This document shows, one piece after another, positions 26,789-38,264 of a stretch of DNA of 64,000 nt (within the stretch, counting starts at the first letter, position 1; each line of letters starts with the position of its first letter). A program made the translations under genes and the position numbers. The notes under the pieces were generated by a model. That model was given only the letters and a program-made list of their open reading frames with translations, was not told where the DNA came from and did not search any database. Origin of the DNA: AP-15 sp963814805 (GTDB taxonomy: Bacteria > Pseudomonadota > Alphaproteobacteria > ATCC43930 > CGMCC-115725); the NCBI GenBank assembly GCA_963814805.1, contig CAWFER010000007.1, positions 330,600 to 394,599 on the forward strand, in the 5' to 3' direction.

Positions 26789-29700
26789 TCGCCGGGTTCG
26801 GGAACCTGCCGGAGGTCGAGGCGCGGCTCGCCGGTTCTCCAGCGCCGCTGCGCCCACAGGCGAAACCGGTCGAGGTAGAGATAGATGACCGGCGTCGTGT
26901 AGAGGGTCAGCACCTGGCTGACCATCAGCCCGCCGACGATCGAAATGCCGAGCGGGCGGCGCAATTCGGCGCCCTCGCCAAAGCCGATCGCCAGCGGCAG
27001 CGCGCCGAGCATCGCCGCCGAGCGTGGTCATGATGATCGGCCGGAACCGCTTCAGGCAGGCCTGATAGATCGCCTCGCGCGAACTGAGACCGAGCGTGCG
27101 TTCGGCGTCGAGGGCGAAATCGATCATCATGATCGCGTTCTTCTTGACGATCCCGATCAGTAGGATGACGCCGATCAGCGCGATGATGCTGAACTCGGTG
27201 CCGGTGACGATCAGCGCCAGCACCGCGCCGACCCCGGCCGAGGGCAGGGTCGACAGGATCGTCAGCGGGTGGACATAGCTCTCGTAGAGCACGCCGAGCA
27301 CGATATAGACCGCGACCAGGGCCGCCGCGATCAGGATCGGCTCGTTCGCCAGGGATTGCTCGAAGACCTGGGCGGTGCCCTGAAAGCTGCCATGCACCGT
27401 CGCCGGCATGTCGAGATGGGCGACCGCGTTGTCGATTTGCTGCTGCGCCTGGCTCAGCGCCACGCCCGGCGCCAGGTTGAACGAGATCGTCGCGGCGACG
27501 AACAGCCCCTGATGATTGACCGCGAGCGGGGTGTTGCCGGGGCCGAAATGGCTGAACGCCGATAGCGGCACCATGGTCTCGGCCGCGGTCGAAACCGCCG
27601 CTCCGGTCGAGGTGGCGCCGTGGCCGGTATTGGCCAGCGAGTTGTTGGCCTGGTTGCGCGCGGTGTCGCCGGCGATTTGGGCCGCGGCGGCGGTGGCGGC
27701 GGTGCCGTTGGCGAGGCGCGTGGTGACCGCAACCGTGCCGGCGAGCGCATTGGTCGATTGCGTGCCGCTGACCGTGCCGCCGCCGGTGCTGACATAGATT
27801 TCCTTCAAGCACTTGCGGGTCCTGCCAGAACCGCGGCGCCACCTCCATCACGACATGGTATTGGTTTTGCGCGGCGTAGATCACCGACACTTGGCGCTGG
27901 CCGAACGCGTCGTAGAGCGTGTTGTCGATCTCGGCGACGTTGAGCCCGAGGCGCGCCGGCGGTGGCCCGGTCGATCACCAGATCGGTCTCCAGCCCTTTC
28001 TGCTGCTGGTCGAGATTGACCTCGGTCAGGCCGGGCAGCTTTTGCAGCGCCGCCTCGACCTTGGGCGCCCAGCTCGTAGATGTCCGCGGCATTGTCGCCC
28101 TGCAACGTGTACTGATACTGGGCGTTGCTCTGCCGGCCGCCGACCCAGATGTCCTGCACCGCTTGCAGAAACAGCCGCGCGCCGGCCACCTGGTTGAGCT
28201 TGCGGCGCAGCCGGCCGATGACCTGCATCACCGAGACCTTGCGCACCGACAGCGGCTTCAGCACGACAAAGACAAAGCCGGAATTGGTCTGGCCGCCGCC
28301 GGTAAAGCCGACAATGTTCTGCACCGCCGGATCCTTGCGGATGATGTCCGACGAATTGCGCGAGCTTTTTCTGCATCAGCTGAAACGAGATGCTCTGGTC
28401 GGCCTGGATGCCGCCGATCATCCGCCCGGTGTCCTGCTGGGGAAAAAACCCTTTGGGGATGATCATGAAGAGGTAGACGGCGAGGCCCACCGTAGCCGCC
28501 AGGCTCAGCATCACCAGCGCCGGCTCGCGCAATGCCCGGCGCAGCGAGCGGTCATAGAGGCCGAGCACCGCCTCGAAGGCGCGCTCGCCGAAGCAGATAG
28601 AGCCGTCCGCGCGGTTTACCGCGGCTGGTGTCGAGCAGATAGGCGCACATCATCGGCGTCGTCGTCAGCGAGACGGCGAGCGAGATCAGGATCGCCATCG
28701 ACAAGGTCATGGCGAATTCGCGGAACAGCCGCCCGACGATGCCGCCCATCAACAGGATCGGGGCAAAGACGGCGATCAGGGACAGGCTCATCGACAACAC
28801 GGTAAAGCCGACCTCGCGCGCGCCGAGCAAGGCCGCTTCCATGCGCGTCATCCCGGCCTCGATATGCCGGGTGATGTTTTCAAGGACGACGATCGCGTCG
28901 TCGACGACAAACCCGGTCGAGACCGTCAGCGCCATCAATGACAGATTGTCGAGGCTGTAGCCCAGGAGGTACATCGCCCCGAAGGTGCCGATCAGCGACA
29001 CCGGAACCGCGACGCTGGGAATGAGGGTCGCGCGCAAATTGCGCAGGAACAGAAACACCACGAGGATGACGAGGCCGATCGCGATCAGCAGCGCGCGCTC
29101 GACATCGTAGAGCGAGGTGCGGATCGTCGTCGTCCGGTCCATCGTCAGCTGCACGTGGATGGCGCTCGGGATCGAGGCCTGGAGCTGCGGCAGGATCGCC
29201 TTGACCCGGTCGACGGTGGCGATGATGTTGGCGCCGGGCTGCCGGTAGAGGATCACCAGAACCGCCGGCTTGCCGTTGGCCAGCCCCTGATTGCGCAAAT
29301 TCTCGACCGAATCGTCGACTTCGGCGACATCGGTCAGATGCACCGCGGCGCCGTTGCGGTAGGCGATGATCAGCGGTCGATAGTCGGCGGCGTGGTTGGC
29401 CTGGTCGTTGGTGTAGATCTGATAGCGCCGGGCGCCGATCTCGAGCGCGCCCTTGGGGCTGTGCGCGTTGGCCGAGGCCAAGGCCGCGCGCACATCTTCA
29501 AGGCCGATCCCGTATTTGAACAAGGCCAGCGGGTTGAGCTCGACCCGCACCGCCGGCAGCGAGCTGCCGCTGATCACCACCTGGCCGATGCCCGAGATCT
29601 GCGACAGGGCCTGCTGCATGACCGTCGAGGCGGCGTCGTAGATCTGGCCGCGGGTCAGGGTGTCGGAGGTCATCGCCAGGATCGCGATCGGCGCGTCCGC

Positions 29701-30102
29701 CGGGTTGACTTTGCGATAGGTCGGGTTCTGCCGCAGGTTGGTCGGCAGATCGGCGCGCGCCGCGTTGATCGCCGCCTCGACATCGCGCGCGGCTCCGTCG
29801 ATGTTGCGGTCGAGGTTGAATTGCAACACGATGCGGGTCGAATTGACCGTGCTCATCGAGGTCATCTGGCTGACGTCGGCGATGACCCCGAGATGCCGTT
29901 CGAGCGGCGTCGCCACCGTCGTCGCCATGATCTCGGGGCTCGCCCCGGGCATCGTCGCCTGCACCGAGATGGTCGGAAAATCGACCTGCGGCAGCGGCGC
30001 CACCGGCAATCTCAGATATGCGAAAAACCCGGCGAGAGCGACGCCGATGGTCAACAGCGTGGTCGCGACCGGCCGCCTGATGAACGGCGCCGACGGGTTC
30101 AC
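26785..30102 (-). pseudogene. mdtC: RND efflux pump subunit, MdtC-like, six apparent +1 frameshifts
   Basis: Joined length is about 1100 residues, normal to slightly long for HAE1-type RND proteins. The intact first half, from MNPSAPFIRRPVATTLLTIG, includes GFVVDDAIVVLENITRHIEA with the proton-relay aspartates. Later blocks continue in successive frames: RSLRREPALVMLSLAATVG-like helix, GFTGGGQTNSGFVFVVLKPL, YAAQNQYHVVMEVAPRFWQD, LSAFSHFGPGNTPLAVNHQG and GVILLIGIVKKNAIMMIDFA. Changes lie near 28610, 28350, 28066, 27962, 27805 and 27029, each cured by removing one base. The last block ends in QVPEPGE. It overlaps mdtB and the outer-membrane factor by four bases each. Function: proton-driven drug or toxic-compound export. 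Confidence 0.85.
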
Positions 30103-33100
30103 TCGGCCGCACCCGCTTCGAGCGAGCCGCCAGCCGGGCTGCGCCGCAAGTAGTTCCCGAGCCGCTCAAAGCCCAGATAAATGACCGGCGTCGTAAACAG
30201 CGTCAGAAGCTGGCTGACGATCAGCCCGCCGACGATCGTCACGCCCAGCGGATGGCGCAATTCGGAGCCGACCCCGGTGCCGAGCATCAGCGGCAATGCG
30301 GCAAACAGCGCGGCCATCGTCGTCATCAGGATCGGACGAAAGCGCAGCAGGCAGGCCTGATAGATCGCCTCGCGCGGGGTCTTGCCCTGGTGGCGCTCGG
30401 CGTCGAGGGCGAAGTCGACCATCATGATCGCGTTCTTCTTGACGATGCCGATCAGGAGGATGATGCCGATGATCGCGATCACCGACAGATCGCTGCCGTC
30501 GATCATCAGCGCCAGCAGCGCGCCGACCCCGGCCGAAGGCAGCGTCGACAGAATCGTGATCGGGTGGATGAAGCTCTCATAGAGCACGCCCAGGACGATG
30601 TAGACGGTGACGATCGCGGCCAGGATCAGAATGAGCTCGTTGCCCAAGCGCCGCCTGAAACGCCAGGGCCGCGCCCTGGAACACGGTGATCATGCTGGCC
30701 GGCATGCCGAGTTCGGTCTCGGCTTTCTGGATCGCGGCGACCGCGGCGCCGAGCGCGGCCCCCGGCGCCAGGTTGAACGACACCATCGTCGAGGGGAATT
30801 GGCCGAGATGGTCGATTTCGAGCGGCGCGGTCTGCTGCTCGATTTGGGCGATCGCCGACAGCGGCACCTCGCCATTGGTGGCGGTCGATGACGGCAGATA
30901 GATCGAGCCTAACGAGGACAAGGATTGCTGCTGGCGCGGATCGGCCTCGAGGATCACCCGGTACTGGTTCGACTGGGTGAAGATCGTCGAGACGATGCGC
31001 TGGCCGAACGAATCGTAGAGCGCATTGTCGACGGTGGCCGGGGTGATGCCAAAGCGCGAGGCGGTGGCGCGGTCGATGTTTACATAAGCCGAAAGTCCGT
31101 TCTCGGAATAGGAGCTGGCGACATCCTCGATCTCCGGGATCTGATCCAGCTTTTGCAGCAATTTCGGGACCCAAACCGCAAATTCGCTGGCGTTGGCGTC
31201 CTCGAGCGCGAACTGGTACTCCGAGCGGCTGACCGTCGAATTGATGGTCAGATCCTGCACCGGCTGCATGTAGAGCCGGATGCCGGCGACCTTGGCGGTT
31301 TCCTGTCCGAGCCGCCGGATCACATCGCTGGCGGTCAGGGTGCGCTGATTGGGCGGTTTGAGGTTGATCAGGAACCGGCCGCTGTCGAGGGTGGTGTTGG
31401 TGCCGTCGACGCCGATGAAGCTGGTCAGGCTGGCGACCGCGGGGTCTTTCAGGATGGCGCTTCCCCAACGCCTGCTGGCGCTCGGACATCGCGGCGAATG
31501 AGACCGAGGGCGAGGCCACCGAAATCCCCTGAATGAGCCCGGTGTCCTGAACCGGAAAGAAGCCCTTGGGGATCACGACATAGAGCAGCACGGTCAGCGC
31601 CAGGGTCGCGACCGCCACCAGGAGGGTCAGCGGCTGGTGGTCGAGCACCCAGTTCAACAGCCGTCCGTAGCGGACGATCAGCGCATCGAACCATTCGCCG
31701 CTCGTGCGCGCGAACCACGACATTTCCGACGGCGTCTGATGGCGCAGGATCCGGGCGCACATCATCGGCACTAGGGTTAGCGCCACCACCGCCGAGATCA
31801 CGATGGTGACGGAGAGCGTGATCGCGAACTCGCGGAACAGCCGGCCGACCACATCGGGCATGAACAACAGCGGGATCAGCACCGCGATCAGCGACACGGT
31901 CAGCGAGATGATCGTAAAACCGATCTGCGCCGAACCTTTGAGCGCGGCCTCGACCGGCGGGTCGCCGGCCTCGATGTAGCGGCTGATATTCTCGATCACC
32001 ACGATCGCGTCGTCGACGACAAACCCGGTGGCGATGGTCAGCGCCATCAGCGACAGATTGTTGAGGCTGAACCCGGCGAGGTACATGAACGCCAGGGTCC
32101 CGACCAGGGACAGCGGCACCGACAGGCTTGGGATCACGGTCGCCGACGGGCTGCGCAAAAACAGGAAAATCACAATGACGACGAGCACGACGGCGAGGCC
32201 GAGCTCGAACTCGACATCCGACACCGAGGCGCGGATCGTCGTCGTGCGGTCGGTCACCACCTGGAGATCGATCGCCGGCGGCAAGGCCGCCTTGAGCGAG
32301 GGCAGCAGCGCCTCGATGCTGTCGACGACGGCGATGACGTTGGCGTTGGGCTGGCGCTGAATGTTGACGATGACCGCGGGCTCGGTGTTCACCCAGGCGG
32401 CAAGCGCAGTGTTTTCGGCGGCCGCGGTCGCCTTCCCGACATCCTGGAGCCGCACCGGCGCGCCGTTGCGATAGGCGATGACCAGATTGTCGTATTGTTT
32501 GGCGCTCTGGATCTGATCGTTGGCGTTGATCGTGTAGGCCCGGCTGGGTCCGTCGAAATTGCCCTTGGGGGTATTGACGTTGGCGTTGGCCAGCGTGGTG
32601 CGCAAATCGTCGATATTGAGCCCATAGGCGGCGAGCTGCAGATTGTTCGCCTGGATCCGTACCGCCGGAGTGTTGCCGCCGCTGATGCTGACGAGACCAA
32701 CGCCCGCCACCTGAGAGATTTTCTGGGCGACGCGGGTGTCGACAAGGTCCTCGACCTGGGTCAAGCGGCATCGTCTTCGAGGTCACCGCCAGGGTCAGGA
32801 TCGGCGCGTCGGCCGGGTTGACCTTGGCGTAGATCGGCGGCGCCGGCAGGTCGGAGGGCAACAGATTTCCGGCCGCGTTGATCGCCGCCTGAACCTCCTG
32901 CTCGGCCACGTCGAGGCTGAGGTCGAGGCTGAATTGCAGGGTGATGACCGAGGCGCCGGCCGAGCTCGTCGACGACATCTGGTTGAGCCCCGGCATCTGG
33001 CCGAGCTGCACTTCGAGCGGCGCCGTGACCGAGGAGGTCATCACATCGGGGCTGGCGCCCGGATAAAAGGTCTGCACCTGGATCGTCGGATAGTCGACCT

Positions 33101-33215
33101 CGGGCAGGGCCGACAGCGGCAGAAACCGATAGGCGAAAACCCCGACCATCATGATCGCCGCCATCAGCAGCGTCGTCGCCACCGGCCGCAGAATAAAGAT
33201 GCGCGAGGGGTTCAT
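30099..33215 (-). pseudogene. mdtB: RND efflux pump subunit, MdtB-like, three apparent +1 frameshifts
   Basis: Joined length about 1038 residues. It starts MNPSRIFILRPVATTLLMAA and includes the porter-domain block VDYPTIQVQTFYPGASPDVM, GFVVDDAIVVIENISRYIEA (charged proton-relay helix) and GIILLIGIVKKNAIMMVDFA. Frame changes near 32764, 31460 and 30647 are each restored by deleting one base. Tandem non-identical RND genes behind one adaptor are the MdtABC/TriABC arrangement, which forms a heterotrimer. The two C-terminal acidic or polar stretches are family-typical. The substrate is unknown; MdtABC of enterobacteria exports bile salts, novobiocin and flavonoids. Confidence 0.87.
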
Positions 33216-33345
33216 GCCAAGCCGGGGCGCTTGCCCTCGCCCACCCGTCCCCTATCCTCCACCGCCTGCGGGGGAGGGTAGCGGTGGGAGCTGGGTTCCC
33301 CTCTCCCACATTGCGGGTGAGGACGCAGCTTCATGTCAAAGCCGA

Positions 33346-34710
33346 TCATTGCGCGGTGATCGGCTTTCGGCCCCGCCGGGCGGGTGTCGCCCCAGGCGGC
33401 GTGCCGCCACCGGGCGCGGCGGCCTTGGCCGGGCTGCCGACGGCGTTGCCGCTCTTTCCCGGCGCCGCCGCGAGGGTCACCTTGGCGCCGTCCTTGAGCC
33501 GGTCGGCGCCGTCGTCGACGACCATCTGGCCGGGCTCGAGCCCCGACAGAATCACCACCCGCTGACCGTCGCCGGGGCCGAGCTTGACCTTTTGCACAGC
33601 CACCGTGTGGTTGGGCTTGACCAGGTAGACAAAGGTGCCGGGGGCGCCGCGCTGGATCGCCGCGGTCGGGACGATGTCGGCGTTGCGCAAGGTTTCGATC
33701 AACAGCTTGATGTTGACGAATTGATTGGGAAACAGCATCTCCTGCGGGTTGTTGAAGATCGCCCGCAATTTGACCGTGCCGGTCGTCGTGTCGATTTGAT
33801 TGTCGACGGTTTCGAGGGTCCCGGTGTCGAGCTTGACCGTGTCGGTCCGGTCATAGGCGGTGGCCGGCAAGGTGGCGCCCGCGTGCAGCTCTTTCAGCAC
33901 ATCGGGCAGATTGTCCTCCGGCAAGGTGAAGATGACCGAGATCGGCTGCGTCTGGGTGACGACGACGATGCCGTTGGCGTCGCTGGTCTGCACGTAATTG
34001 CCCGGGTCGACCTGGCGCAGCCCGACCCGGCCGGTCACCGGCGAGATGATGTGGCAATAGACAAGGTTCAGCTTTTGCGCGTCGATCGCCGCCTTGTCGG
34101 AAATCAGCGCCGCGCGGTCCTGCGCCACCAGTGCGGTTTGCGTGTCACGGGTCTGGGTGGCGATCGAATTCTGCGCGACCAAGGTGTTGTAGCGCTTCAG
34201 ATCAACCTGGGCGTTGTTCAAAAGCGCCTGGTCCTTGGCGAACTGGCCCTCGGCCTGCTCGAGCGCCACCTGGTACGGACGCGGGTCGATCTGGGCGAGA
34301 AAGTCGCCTTTTTTGACCCGCTGGCCCTCCTGGAACCCGACGCTCATCAGGTAGCCGTTGATCTGGGTCTTGACCGTGACCGTGGCCAACGGCGTGACCG
34401 TGCCGAGCCCGCTCAAGGTGACCGGCATGTCGCCTTTGGCCACCGTCGCCACCCCGACCGGCGCCGGAGCGTTCGCCATCCCGTGGCCCGCCGGAGCCGA
34501 TTTGTGGGCCAGCCGCGGCAGCAGCCACACCGCCGCCGCGACGATCGCCGCGAGCAGCAGGAGCCACAGCAGCAGCCGCCGGCCGCGGCGCGGGCGCGGC
34601 GCCGTTTGGCCCGGCTCGCTCACCGGATAGCCGGCGTCGCGGCGCGCCGGATCGGCCGCCTCTTTCGGCCGCATCTCGGGCGCGTTGATGTCGCTGCGCT
34701 GCTCGTCCAT
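33346..34710 (-). CDS. mdtA: RND efflux periplasmic adaptor, MdtA-like
   Basis: The 454-residue adaptor has a basic cytoplasmic start, one membrane helix (LLLWLLLLAAIVAAAVWLLP, residues about 46-65) and then the barrel-sandwich/hairpin core: GVATVAKGDMPVTLSGLGTV, VKTQINGYLMSVGFQEGQRV, the coiled-coil hairpin to residue about 230, ISPVTGRVGLRQVDPGNYVQ and the beta-barrel TTGTVKLRAIFNNPQEMLFP. The tail is proline/alanine/glycine-rich. It is the first gene of the mdtA-mdtB-mdtC-outer-membrane-factor operon, 130 bases before mdtB, and the only fully intact one. Confidence 0.93.
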   Translation of the reverse strand: MDEQRSDINAPEMRPKEAADPARRDAGYPVSEPGQTAPRPRRGRRLLLWLLLLAAIVAAAVWLLPRLAHKSAPAGHGMANAPAPVGVATVAKGDMPVTLSGLGTVTPLATVTVKTQINGYLMSVGFQEGQRVKKGDFLAQIDPRPYQVALEQAEGQFAKDQALLNNAQVDLKRYNTLVAQNSIATQTRDTQTALVAQDRAALISDKAAIDAQKLNLVYCHIISPVTGRVGLRQVDPGNYVQTSDANGIVVVTQTQPISVIFTLPEDNLPDVLKELHAGATLPATAYDRTDTVKLDTGTLETVDNQIDTTTGTVKLRAIFNNPQEMLFPNQFVNIKLLIETLRNADIVPTAAIQRGAPGTFVYLVKPNHTVAVQKVKLGPGDGQRVVILSGLEPGQMVVDDGADRLKDGAKVTLAAAPGKSGNAVGSPAKAAAPGGGTPPGATPARRGRKPITAQ

Positions 34711-34921
34711 GATCGTCGCGGGTCCTCGCCGGGGGCGAGCTTACCAATCCTTCGCCCGGCCGTCCCGTGCCGGCGCCGTCCGGGCAGGGCGCCCGGTCGG
34801 CGATTATAGGAAGCTGTGGCGCTCTTCATCCCGGCCCCGCGATCGCCTACGGCAAGCCTCTTCCGCCGAGCCGGCGCATCGTCTCAAATGGCGCATTGCG
34901 AATTGGCGAGCGAGGGCCCCG

Positions 34922-36625
34922 ATGGCGTCGAATTCTGCTCCTCTGAGCGGCGGTCAGCTGGTGGTGGCGGCGCTGCGCGCGCACCGCGTCGAAATGGCTT
35001 TCAGCGTCGCCGGCGAAAGCTATCTCGAAGTGCTCGACGCGCTCTACGACGCGCCCGAGATCCGTCTCGTGACCTGCCGCCAGGAAGGCGGCGCGGCATT
35101 TATGGCCGAGGCTTACGGCAAGCTCACCGGCAAGCCCGGGGTGTTGCTGGTGACCCGCGGCCCCGGCGCCTGCAACGCCGCGATCGGAGTGCACACGGCG
35201 TTCCAGGATTCGACGCCGATGGTCGTGCTGGTCGGCCAGGTCGCCCGCCACCAGATCGACCGCGAAGCCTTCCAGGAGGTCGATTTCCGCCGCATGTTCG
35301 CCCCGCTCGCCAAATGGGCGGCGCAGATCGACCTCGCCGAACGCGTTCCCGAGCTGATAAACCAGGCATTCCAGGTCGCGACCTCGGGCCGGCCCGGCCC
35401 GGTGGTGCTGGCCCTGCCCGAGGACATGCTGCGCGACCGCTGCACGGCCGAGATCGCGGGACCCTACCGCCCGGTGCGGGCCCATCCGGGCGCCGCGGAC
35501 CTCGCCGAATTGCGCCGGCTGCTGGCCGCTTCCGAGCGCCCGATCATGCTGGTCGGCGGCGGCGGCTGGAGCGATGCCGCCTGCGATGACATCGCCCGGT
35601 TCGCCGAGGCCCGCGACCTGCCGGTCTGCTGCTCGTTCCGCCGCCAGGACATCGTCGACAACCGCTCGCGCGTATTCGCCGGCGACCTCGGCACCGGCGC
35701 CGCCCCGGCCCTGGTCGCCCGGATCAGGCAATCCGACCTGGTGCTGGCGGTCGGCGCGCGCATCGGCGAGATCACCTCGCAATCCTATTCGCTCCTCGGC
35801 ATTCCCGATCCGGGCAAGACCCTGATCCACATCCACCCCTCCGCCGAGGAGCTGGGCCGCGTCTTCCGCCCGACTCTGGCGATCCAGTCGGGCATGCCCG
35901 AATTCGCCGCCGCCGCGGCGGCGCTGGAGCCGCTGCCGGCGCCGCGCTGGGCCGCCTGGCGCGAAGCGGTGCGCGACGAATACGAGGCCGGGCTCCTCCC
36001 CTCGCCCGCCGCCGGCGGCGGCGCGCTCGATCTTGGCCAGGTCATGGTCTGGCTGCGCCAGCGCCTGCCCGACGACGCGATCGTCACCAGCGACGCCGGC
36101 AATTTCAGCGGCTGGCCGAACCGCTTTCTGCAATACCGCCGGCCCGGGCGCCAGCTCGGGCCGACCAGCGGGGCGATGGGCTATGGGGTCCCGGCCGCGG
36201 TCGCCGCCAAGCTGGTCCATCCCGAGCGCATCGTTGTCGGGTTTTGCGGCGATGGCGGCTTCCTGATGACCAGCCAGGAATTGGCGACCTCGCTCGCCGA
36301 GGGCGTCGGCCCGATCATCCTCCTCTTCAACAATGCGATGTACGGCACGATCCGCATGCATCAGGAGCGCCGCTTCCCCGGCCGGGTCGTCGGCACCGCG
36401 TTAAAGAACCCCGATTTCACCGCCCTCGCCCGCGCCTACGGCGCCTTTGCCGCCACGGTCGCCCGCACCGAGGAATTCGCCCCGGCCTTCGAGGAAGCCG
36501 CCGCTGGCAAGAGGGCCGCAATCATCGAGCTGCGGATCGACCCCGAGATCATCACCACCCGCACCACCCTCTCGGCAATCCGCCGCCAGGCTGAAGCGCA
36601 GCAGACCGCGAACGCCGAGCCGTGA
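34922..36625 (+). CDS. Thiamine-diphosphate-dependent enzyme, acetolactate-synthase large-subunit-like
   Basis: The 567-residue protein has the three ThDP-enzyme domains. The N-terminal PYR domain contains the cofactor-activating glutamate Glu55 (CRQEGGAAFMAEAYGKLTG). The central domain starts near residue 195 (RPIMLVGGGGWSDAACDDIA). In the C-terminal PP domain the ThDP/metal motif is GFCGDGGFLMTSQELATSLA (Asp444) ending with LLFNNAMYGTIRM. No ilvN small subunit follows, so it is likely a catabolic relative rather than the branched-chain biosynthetic enzyme. Neighbours (HpsN-like dehydrogenase, CitE-like lyase, MaoC hydratase) suggest a carboxylate or sulfonate breakdown theme. Start chosen at ATG 34922, where family similarity begins. 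Confidence 0.88.
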   Translation: MASNSAPLSGGQLVVAALRAHRVEMAFSVAGESYLEVLDALYDAPEIRLVTCRQEGGAAFMAEAYGKLTGKPGVLLVTRGPGACNAAIGVHTAFQDSTPMVVLVGQVARHQIDREAFQEVDFRRMFAPLAKWAAQIDLAERVPELINQAFQVATSGRPGPVVLALPEDMLRDRCTAEIAGPYRPVRAHPGAADLAELRRLLAASERPIMLVGGGGWSDAACDDIARFAEARDLPVCCSFRRQDIVDNRSRVFAGDLGTGAAPALVARIRQSDLVLAVGARIGEITSQSYSLLGIPDPGKTLIHIHPSAEELGRVFRPTLAIQSGMPEFAAAAAALEPLPAPRWAAWREAVRDEYEAGLLPSPAAGGGALDLGQVMVWLRQRLPDDAIVTSDAGNFSGWPNRFLQYRRPGRQLGPTSGAMGYGVPAAVAAKLVHPERIVVGFCGDGGFLMTSQELATSLAEGVGPIILLFNNAMYGTIRMHQERRFPGRVVGTALKNPDFTALARAYGAFAATVARTEEFAPAFEEAAAGKRAAIIELRIDPEIITTRTTLSAIRRQAEAQQTANAEP

Positions 36626-36925
36626 GGTCCGCCAGGTTTGACGGAAAAGAGGCCGGCCTGAGCGACAAAGATGCCTTATCGTGTCGGGCGACGGCGATCT
36701 GCTGGCGCGCAATCCCTTGGGCAATATCCTGATCGTCGCGCTTGCCGCCTTTCTCCACGGCGTTCACGTATTCCGTGCGCGATCGGTAGCGATGGCCCGC
36801 GCCCGCAAAATCGCCAAAATTGCAGCGTAAGATTCGTTGTCGCCGGTTCCAGAGGCCGCGAGGTAGTGCTGGCCCGCCTGATAATTTCCTGCAAAAAACA
36901 GGCGAAACAGGAGTGGAGGAATCCG
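36626..36925 (+). other. Intergenic region upstream of the HpsN-like gene
   Basis: About 300 bases. A short plus-strand frame from GTG 36679 to a stop at about 36831 encodes some 50 residues with one hydrophobic stretch (NILIVALAAFLHGVHVF) but no family I recognise; it may be a tail of a lost gene. A Shine-Dalgarno GGAGGA (36915-36920) serves the next gene. Confidence 0.4.
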
Positions 36926-38215
36926 ATGCCCCGCCTCATCAAGGCCGCTGCGCTTGCCAACGCGGACGAGGCCGACGCCAAGACCCGGGTGACCGTAGAG
37001 GCGATTATCGCCGATGTGAAGGCGCGCGGCGACGATGCGGTGCGCGAGCTGTCGGAGCGCTTCGACAAATGGTCGCCGCCGAGCTTTCGGCTGTCGGACG
37101 ACGAGGTCCGCGCGCTGGTCGCCAAGGTCGCGCCGCAGACCATCGCCGACATCAAATTCGCCCAACAGCAGGTTCGCAATTTCGCCGAGATCCAGCGCGC
37201 CTCGCTGAAGGATGTCGAGGTCGAGACCCTGCCCGGCGTGTTTCTCGGCCATCGCCACATCCCGGTCGGCCGGGTCGGCTGCTATGTGCCGGGTGGGCGC
37301 TACCCGATGGTCGCCTCGGCGCATATGTCGATCGTCACCGCCAAGGTCGCCGAGGTCGGGCGCATTACCGCCTGCACGCCACCGAACCAGGGCGGCCCGC
37401 ATCCGGAGACGATCGCCGCGATGCATCTCGGCGGCGCCGACGAGATCCATGTGCTGGGCGGGGTCCAGGCGGTGGCGGCGATGGCGCTCGGCACCGCAAC
37501 GTTCGAGGCCGTGGACATGCTGGTCGGCCCCGGCAACGCCTATGTCGCGGAAGCCAAGCGTCAGCTCTATGGCCGGGTCGGCATCGACCTGTTCGCCGGA
37601 CCGACCGAGATCCTGGTCGTCGCCGATGACAGCGCCGACGCCGAGATGTGCGCGACCGACCTCTTGGGCCAGGCCGAGCACGGGCCGACCTCGCCGGCGA
37701 TCCTGCTGACCACCTCGGAAAAGCTCGCCTACGCGACGATCGCCGAGGTCGCGCGCCAACTCGGCACGTTGCGCACCGCCGATATCGCCGGCGTCGCCTG
37801 GCGCGACTACGGCGAAATCATCCTGTGCGCCGATGATGACGAGATGGCGCGGGAGGCCGACCGCATCGCCGCCGAGCATGTCGAGATCCTGACCCGCGCG
37901 CCGCGCCAATGGCTCGATCGCCTGCACAATTACGGCGCCCTCTTTCTCGGACCCGAGACCAACGTCGCCTATGGCGACAAGGTGATCGGCACCAACCATA
38001 CGCTCCCGACCAAGGGTGCGGCGCGCTACACCGGCGGCCTGTGGGTCGGCAAGTTTCTGAAGACCTGCACCTACCAGGAAATCAAGACCCCGGAAGCCAG
38101 CGCCATGGTCGGCGAGTATTGCAGCCGCCTGTGCGCGATCGAGCGCTTCTGGGGCCACAAGGAGCAAGCCGATCTGCGCGTCCGCCGCTACGGCCGCAAG
38201 AACGCCGCGGAGTGA
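36926..38215 (+). CDS. Histidinol-dehydrogenase-family enzyme, HpsN-like (sulfopropanediol 3-dehydrogenase type)
   Basis: The 429-residue NAD-dependent, zinc-containing dehydrogenase keeps the HisD fold: VGPGNAYVAEAKRQLYG, DLFAGPTEILVVADDS, LLGQAEHGPTSPAIL (metal ligands Gln and His), AEHVEILTRAP and TNHTLPTKGAARYTGGLWVG. The substrate-side segment is VGRVGCYVPGGRYPMVASAH instead of the VGLYIPGGTAPL form of biosynthetic HisD. That, with LGGVQAVAAMALGT, matches the HpsN subgroup that oxidises dihydroxypropanesulfonate in Paracoccus-type bacteria. There are no his genes nearby. I call it HpsN-like; the true substrate could be another 1,2-diol. Confidence 0.85.
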   Translation: MPRLIKAAALANADEADAKTRVTVEAIIADVKARGDDAVRELSERFDKWSPPSFRLSDDEVRALVAKVAPQTIADIKFAQQQVRNFAEIQRASLKDVEVETLPGVFLGHRHIPVGRVGCYVPGGRYPMVASAHMSIVTAKVAEVGRITACTPPNQGGPHPETIAAMHLGGADEIHVLGGVQAVAAMALGTATFEAVDMLVGPGNAYVAEAKRQLYGRVGIDLFAGPTEILVVADDSADAEMCATDLLGQAEHGPTSPAILLTTSEKLAYATIAEVARQLGTLRTADIAGVAWRDYGEIILCADDDEMAREADRIAAEHVEILTRAPRQWLDRLHNYGALFLGPETNVAYGDKVIGTNHTLPTKGAARYTGGLWVGKFLKTCTYQEIKTPEASAMVGEYCSRLCAIERFWGHKEQADLRVRRYGRKNAAE

Positions 38216-38264
38216 CCGGCTCGCTTGCCCTCAGGGCGAAGAGCCCAGCCTCTCGCAGCGGTCG

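Noticed and set aside
26785..33215. Programmed +1 ribosomal frameshifting as the explanation of the many breaks
   Set aside because: The sites share no slippery sequence or downstream structure, lie in unrelated genes including insertion-sequence fragments, and several occur within one gene. Consensus insertion errors explain them more simply.
36926..38215. Annotation as the histidine-biosynthesis enzyme HisD
   Set aside because: The substrate-side sequence follows the HpsN subgroup and there are no his genes nearby. The call is therefore kept at family level.
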